This document shows positions 60,317-64,000 of a stretch of 64,000 bases of DNA, piece by piece. This stretch comes from Tersicoccus solisilvae (GTDB taxonomy: Bacteria > Actinomycetota > Actinomycetes > Actinomycetales > Micrococcaceae). The translations under genes were made by a program, and so were the position numbers. Position 1 is the first letter of the stretch; each line of letters begins with the position of its first letter. The notes under the pieces were generated by a model. The model saw only the letters and a program-made list of their open reading frames with translations. It made no database searches and was not told where the DNA came from. The stretch lies in contig NZ_BMJI01000003.1 in the NCBI RefSeq assembly GCF_014643255.1, positions 62,001-126,000 on the forward strand. The letters run 5' to 3'.

Positions 60317-60958
60317 ATGCCCGCCGGTGACCTTCGTCCGCCCCGGCAGGAGCGCACCCAGGCCGCGTGGGAGCGGATCCTCGATGCGGGTGTCGCGATT
60401 CTCGATGAGCACGGGTACGAGGGATTCACCATCGCGTCCATCTGCGCGCGAGCCGGGGTCACCCCACCGACGATCTACGCACGCGTCCGCGGCAAGGAGG
60501 CGCTCTTCTTCGCCGTGTTCGAGCACGGCTTCGAGCCCGTGCGACGCCGACAGCAGGAGGAACTGACGGCAGCGGGCACCGGCACGGTATCGCCGCAGGA
60601 CGCCGTCCGACAGGCCATCACCGCCATCGTGACCACGACCCTCGTGCACGAGCGGTTCCTGCGCACGATCGTCCACCGGGCCGAGGACGACGACGAGATC
60701 GCCCGGCGCACGCGCGACGCGAGGGCAGGAACCGCGACGCGATTCCGCGAGCTGGTACTGCGGCACCCGGAGGCGCTCCGCGATGCCGCACCGGAGCGGA
60801 TCGACAGGTGCTTCCGTGTCGTTTTCGCCGCGCTTATGGCGCGCGTCGCCTTCGGCACGTCGCTCGACATCGGCGCGGAGACCAGCGACGCCGAGTTCCT
60901 CTCCGACCTCCAGGAGATCGCCCTGCGCACCCTGTTCCGCGAGACCGCTGCCTCGTAG
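60317..60958 (+). CDS. TetR-family regulator of the oxidase operon
   Basis: 213 residues. HTH: RQERTQAAWERILDAGVAIL, DEHGYEGFTIASICARAGVT, PPTIYARVRGKEALFFAVFE (about 10-65). The ligand-binding C-terminal domain is helical (AVRQAITAIVTTTLVHERFL, RTIVHRAEDDDEIARRTRDA). Divergent from the oxidase operon with a strong palindrome between, so it most likely represses both until a pathway compound binds. Confidence 0.9.
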   Translation: MPAGDLRPPRQERTQAAWERILDAGVAILDEHGYEGFTIASICARAGVTPPTIYARVRGKEALFFAVFEHGFEPVRRRQQEELTAAGTGTVSPQDAVRQAITAIVTTTLVHERFLRTIVHRAEDDDEIARRTRDARAGTATRFRELVLRHPEALRDAAPERIDRCFRVVFAALMARVAFGTSLDIGAETSDAEFLSDLQEIALRTLFRETAAS

Positions 60959-60978
60959 GGCCGACGGTCTCGCGGAAC
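60934..60978. terminator. Bidirectional hairpin between TetR and aldolase genes
   Basis: Perfect 14-bp arms GTTCCGCGAGACCG (60934-60947) and CGGTCTCGCGGAAC (60965-60978). The left arm overlaps the last codons of the TetR gene. It separates convergent genes. Confidence 0.75.
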
Positions 60979-60988
60979 CGGAAGGGGC

Positions 60989-62008
60989 TCAGGCCGGATT
61001 GCGTCCGATGAAGAACTCCGAGAAGGGGTCGGCCGTCGGCTCGAAGCCCGACGCGATCAGACCCTGCTTGAGCGTGTTCATCTGTGGGTCGTGGATGCGC
61101 TGGGTCGGCAACCGCAGCGGGCCGCCGTTGTAGCCGCGCAGCCAGCCCTGGAACTTCCACAGCTGCCGGTCGATGAAATGGCCGCCGTTCAGCTGCTGTG
61201 CCATGGCGCCCTTCGCCTTCCGGGCCGGGTGCATCTTCCAGTACAGCTCGGTGACCTCGTTGAATCTGCCGGCTCGCAGCAACCGCATCGCCTCGGGGAT
61301 CGTCGGCCCCCAGAACTCGTGATCGCTCGTGGCGGACAACTGGATCGGGATCAACTGGCCCAGCGGCAGCAGCTCACCCTCGATGGGGCACGAGATGACG
61401 ACCTCCTCGCCGAACAGGCGGTGCGCCTCGACGATGCCCATGATGGAGGGGAAGCCGCCCTCGGCCTTGATCACGGCGATGTTGGGGATGTCGTCCAGCA
61501 GCCGGCGGATGAGCCGTGCGGGGATGTCCGAGGGGTGGATGCGACTGCTGAAACCCCACAGGAACATCGGGAACAGGATCACCGCGAGGTTCGTGGCGTC
61601 GCACACGGCCTTCGTGTAGTCGTAGATCTCCTGCTCGGACTGTGGGTAGAAATTCGGCGGGTAGGACAACAGCACGAGCTCGGCGCCGGAGGCCTCAGCG
61701 CCCTTCACGGCCTCGACGTTCTGCTCGAGGGTGCTCCAGCTCGCGTGATGAACCACGACGAGGTCTCCCCCCGCCTCGTCCTTCATGATCTCGAGGAACC
61801 TCAGGTATTCGGGCAGCGTGATGTTGACCTCGGAGACTCCCAGCGAACCGAGGAAGCCGTGCTCCCTGGCGAGCCGGACGTCGTGCCGGATGCCCTTCTC
61901 GTTGATGGCGGTGAGGTCGTTCGTGAACGAGGGGATGGTGCAGTTCACCGCGCCGACGAGGCGCTCCCTGGCCCAGTCACGCGCTTCTGTCCTGGTGTAG
62001 TCAGCCAT
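60989..62008 (-). CDS. DapA-family (dihydrodipicolinate synthase-like) aldolase/hydratase-aldolase
   Basis: 339 residues. (beta/alpha)8 class I aldolase: VNCTIPSFTNDLTAINEKGI, GSLGVSEVNITLPEYLRFLE, VLLSYPPNFYPQSEQEIYDY (Tyr near the active site) and the Schiff-base Lys in NIAVIKAEGGFPSIMGIV. At about 340 residues with a long C-terminal extension it is larger than DapA (about 290), closer to hydratase-aldolases such as those cleaving benzylidenepyruvates. It would release an aldehyde and pyruvate or similar. Third gene of the GntR-led operon. Confidence 0.87.
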   Translation of the reverse strand: MADYTRTEARDWARERLVGAVNCTIPSFTNDLTAINEKGIRHDVRLAREHGFLGSLGVSEVNITLPEYLRFLEIMKDEAGGDLVVVHHASWSTLEQNVEAVKGAEASGAELVLLSYPPNFYPQSEQEIYDYTKAVCDATNLAVILFPMFLWGFSSRIHPSDIPARLIRRLLDDIPNIAVIKAEGGFPSIMGIVEAHRLFGEEVVISCPIEGELLPLGQLIPIQLSATSDHEFWGPTIPEAMRLLRAGRFNEVTELYWKMHPARKAKGAMAQQLNGGHFIDRQLWKFQGWLRGYNGGPLRLPTQRIHDPQMNTLKQGLIASGFEPTADPFSEFFIGRNPA

Positions 62009-62023
62009 GGTCTCTCTCTCGTG

Positions 62024-63031
62024 TCACTTGCGGATGGTGAGGATGCCGACGGGCAACGGGGTGCCCAGGCCCCGTTCGACGGCGAGTTCGTACAGCGACT
62101 CGGCCAGGACGATGTCCTGGAACCCGCTGCCCGTGGATTTGTAGATGGCGATGCCGTGTCCGGGCCGTCCGGCCCGTCCGCCGAGCAGGTCGTGCAGCGA
62201 CACGGTGACCGCTGCGGGATCGTGGCCGGCCCGCCGTGCGGCGATCAGGTCGCCGCTGTCGTGCAGCACTTCCTCCATCGCGTCGGCCACCACGAGGGCG
62301 GCCCGGCCGACGAGTGCCGGATCGAGTTCGAACTGTGACGGCGTGGTGGAGCCGACCGAGACGATGGTCGCGTCGTCGCCCACCCACTCCGAGAGCACGG
62401 TCGGCGTATCGTCCCGCGAGCGGGCCGCCGCCAGCACCAGGCCGGCACCCTCGACGGCGTCGCGGGCGGTCTCGACCGCGGTGATCGGCAGGCCGAGCTC
62501 TTCCCCCAGTTCCTCGGCGAAGCGTTCGCGGTTCGCTCGGGTCGGACTCGAGACACGCGCCGCCGTGATGTCGGCGACCCGCGAGGCGGCGCGCAGCTGC
62601 GCGCGGGCCTCGAATCCGGAGCCGACGACGGCCGCCGTGACCGGACCGCCCGGCAGCAACGCGGTGAGGGCCGCCGCAGCGGTCCCGGCCGTCCGCAGCC
62701 CCGTGACGCGGTTGCCGTCGACGAGGGCGGCGAGCCGGGAGTCCTGCTGGTCGAAGAGCGTGATGAGATAGCTGGCAAGGCCGTTGCGCATGGAGGCGGC
62801 GATCGTCTTGGATCCGGCGAATCGCGCCCCGGGAGGGGCCGACGTCATCACCCGCTGCCAACCGGCGGCCGTCGAGGCGACCGCCCGCTCGGGAGTCGTC
62901 CCGGGCACGTCCCCGCGGAGGTAGGCCTCCCGGAGGGCGGCGATCACGCGGTCCCAGTCGGCGAGCGCGGCGACGTCCTCATCGGTGAGGAACAGCGTCG
63001 CGGGCTCCGCGCGGAATCCGTCATCGGTCAT
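62024..63031 (-). CDS. Ornithine cyclodeaminase / mu-crystallin family protein
   Basis: 335 residues. FAGSKTIAASMRNGLASYLI (substrate Lys region), LVDGNRVTGLRTAGTAAAAL (catalytic Arg), Rossmann VTAAVVGSGFEARAQLRAAS (GxGxxA-like), SVGSTTPSQFELDPALVGRA and VADAMEEVLHDSGDL (Asp). The family includes cyclodeaminases, ketimine/imine reductases and alanine dehydrogenases; which of these applies is unclear. It overlaps the GntR gene by 11 bases and precedes the aldolase by 15. Confidence 0.88.
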   Translation of the reverse strand: MTDDGFRAEPATLFLTDEDVAALADWDRVIAALREAYLRGDVPGTTPERAVASTAAGWQRVMTSAPPGARFAGSKTIAASMRNGLASYLITLFDQQDSRLAALVDGNRVTGLRTAGTAAAALTALLPGGPVTAAVVGSGFEARAQLRAASRVADITAARVSSPTRANRERFAEELGEELGLPITAVETARDAVEGAGLVLAAARSRDDTPTVLSEWVGDDATIVSVGSTTPSQFELDPALVGRAALVVADAMEEVLHDSGDLIAARRAGHDPAAVTVSLHDLLGGRAGRPGHGIAIYKSTGSGFQDIVLAESLYELAVERGLGTPLPVGILTIRK

Positions 63032-63719
63032 GGTTCAACTCCGTTCGGTTCTCGGCGACGACGTCCGCGAGGAGGCCGTCGGCCAGGGATTGGACGCCAC
63101 CGCGCATCGCGAGGAAGCTTTCCCAGAGATGCCGCCGGGTGACAGCGCACGCGGCCGGCGGGTCGCGTCGTGCACAGGCCGCGAGGATCTCGGCGTGGAA
63201 TGCCGCGGCCGTGTCGTTCTTCACCTCCACGTGCAGGCGGATACGGTCCGCCTCGTCCTGGAGGATCGTGATCAGCCGTGACAGTGTCGGGCTGTCGGCG
63301 GCGTCGTAGACGATGCCGTGGAACTCACGGTTCAGACGATTGAAGGCCTCGGCGTCCGGCGCTCGAGAGACGATGTCCAGATGGATCCGTCGCATCCGCT
63401 CGACGTCCCCGTCGGACAGCCGCGGCACGCCCAGCAGCGTCGCCCGCCCCTCGAGATCGATGCGCAACGCCGTGATCTCCTCGAGCTGATTCGGGTCGAT
63501 GCCGGTGACCACCGTGCCGCGGTAGGGCTGGCGGGTGACCAGGCCCAGTGCCTCCAGCTGGAGGATCGCCTCGCGCACGGGCGTGTGGCTGACACCGAGT
63601 TCGGCGCACAGGTCGTTGATCTCGACGCGCGCGCCGGCGACGAGTTCCCCGGTGACGATGCGGTCACGGAGCACGCGGACCACCTGGTCCGTCATCCGTC
63701 GGGGCTGCAGTGCCGTCAT
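63021..63719 (-). CDS. GntR-family regulator (FCD subfamily)
   Basis: 232 residues from ATG 63719. The winged helix is RMTDQVVRVLRDRIVTGELV, AGARVEINDLCAELGVSHTP, VREAILQLEALGLVTRQPYR (about 5-72). The FCD effector domain (about 85-215) contains the acidic/His metal-binding pattern (LNREFHGIVYDAAD, HAEILAACARRD). An upstream ATG at 63734 is possible, but it would put the start inside the operator-like repeats. First gene of the operon with the cyclodeaminase-like and aldolase genes. Confidence 0.9.
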   Translation of the reverse strand: MTALQPRRMTDQVVRVLRDRIVTGELVAGARVEINDLCAELGVSHTPVREAILQLEALGLVTRQPYRGTVVTGIDPNQLEEITALRIDLEGRATLLGVPRLSDGDVERMRRIHLDIVSRAPDAEAFNRLNREFHGIVYDAADSPTLSRLITILQDEADRIRLHVEVKNDTAAAFHAEILAACARRDPPAACAVTRRHLWESFLAMRGGVQSLADGLLADVVAENRTELNHDR

Positions 63720-63732
63720 GTTCACCAGAGTC

Positions 63733-63753
63733 ATCGAATATCGAATATCGAAC
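63733..63753. promoter_or_regulatory. Three tandem heptamers, probable GntR operator
   Basis: ATCGAAT, ATCGAAT and ATCGAAC follow head to tail just upstream of the GntR gene and in the divergent region with the aldehyde dehydrogenase gene. Because ATATTCGAT is nearly self-complementary, overlapping palindromes are also formed. Confidence 0.6.
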
Positions 63754-63857
63754 CAGTCGCTCGGGAGCATGCCAGTCATCGTCGTTCGCGATGGCTTCCG
63801 AGTGCGGCGCCACCGTACGCTCGCCGGGAAGCCCGACCCTTCCCAGAGGAGCACCCC

Positions 63858-64000
63858 ATGGCCATCGCGACGACCAACCCGTTCACGGGTCAGACGGAAA
63901 AAACCTTCGACGCCCACTCCGAGGAGGAGGTGGAACGGCGAATCGCCGCCGCGCAGGCCGCGTTCGATGCGCTCCGCGGCACGTCGTTCGCCCAGCGCTC
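63858..64000 (+). CDS. NAD(P)-dependent aldehyde dehydrogenase, N-terminal part (succinate-semialdehyde dehydrogenase-like)
   Basis: The first 47 codons run off the right edge: MAIATTNPFTGQTEKTFDAH then SEEEVERRIAAAQAAFDALR and GTSFAQR. This is the typical start of GabD/SSADH-type aldehyde dehydrogenases (TNPxTGE..KTF, AFxxWRxTSFAxRA). Ribosome site AGAGGAG. A -10-like TACGCT lies at 63815-63820. Divergent from the GntR operon, so probably co-regulated, and suited to oxidise an aldehyde from the aldolase step. The active site is outside the window. Confidence 0.85.
   Translation, partial: MAIATTNPFTGQTEKTFDAHSEEEVERRIAAAQAAFDALRGTSFAQR

Overview
The window is high-GC DNA with strong G/C bias at third codon positions, many GTG/TTG starts, many ATGA/GTGA gene overlaps, and several -10 hexamers lying 6-8 bases before the start codon (probable leaderless mRNAs). 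With a class Ib NrdH-I-E-F ribonucleotide reductase, a DUF222/HNH protein and an EAL-CBS protein, this points to a chromosomal segment of an actinobacterium (Actinomycetota). Genus cannot be told from sequence alone. No rRNA, tRNA, CRISPR array or intact insertion sequence was found.

Layout. 1-9.4 kb: c-di-GMP phosphodiesterase, flavin/heme-binding oxidase-like protein, ArsR plus S4 protein, HNH protein, a 55-aa small protein, RNase Z, then an operon of a Tes/MJ0619-type radical SAM protein, a small membrane protein, an Lgt-like membrane protein and a proline-rich membrane protein. 9.4-12.9 kb: RidA followed by a decayed island (possible PIN-toxin relic, HsdR without its nuclease and first helicase domain, AT-richer unknown gene). 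12.9-17.6 kb: nrdHIE, a small repeat protein, then nrdF, behind an NrdR-like box. 17.8-25 kb: MoxR-DUF58-VWA-VWA-TPR operon (Bat-like) divergent from an SPFH/flotillin gene. 25-35 kb: App1-like phosphatase, two paralogous small membrane proteins enclosed by two copies of a 57-bp palindrome, esterase, acetyltransferase, GH15, membrane protein/TetR pair, ACR3-like transporter with two tiny genes, MetE-family protein. 35.5-46.1 kb: GH3, small unknowns, a membrane-anchored XseA-like protein, two aldo-keto reductases with CoA-transferase-like and SDR-like genes, a hydrolase/SRPBCC/ArsR operon. 46.1-48.7 kb: gene relics, a zinc alcohol dehydrogenase and a frameshifted membrane protein.

48.8-64 kb looks like one catabolic region. 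It has a ribose-type ABC importer, a divergent SDR, a LysR regulator, and a TetR-controlled run (VAO-type flavoprotein oxidase, SDR, cyclase/hydrolase, two fumarylacetoacetase-family enzymes, an ABM monooxygenase). A second GntR-controlled set follows (ornithine-cyclodeaminase-like protein, DapA-family aldolase) with a divergent aldehyde dehydrogenase at the window edge. Together these could import a small, probably phenolic or other ring-containing compound, oxidise it, open the product, cleave C-C bonds and oxidise an aldehyde product. The substrate is not identifiable here. The most unusual items are the radical SAM/Lgt-like cassette, the paired covarying 57-bp palindromes, the membrane-anchored XseA-like protein and this catabolic region.
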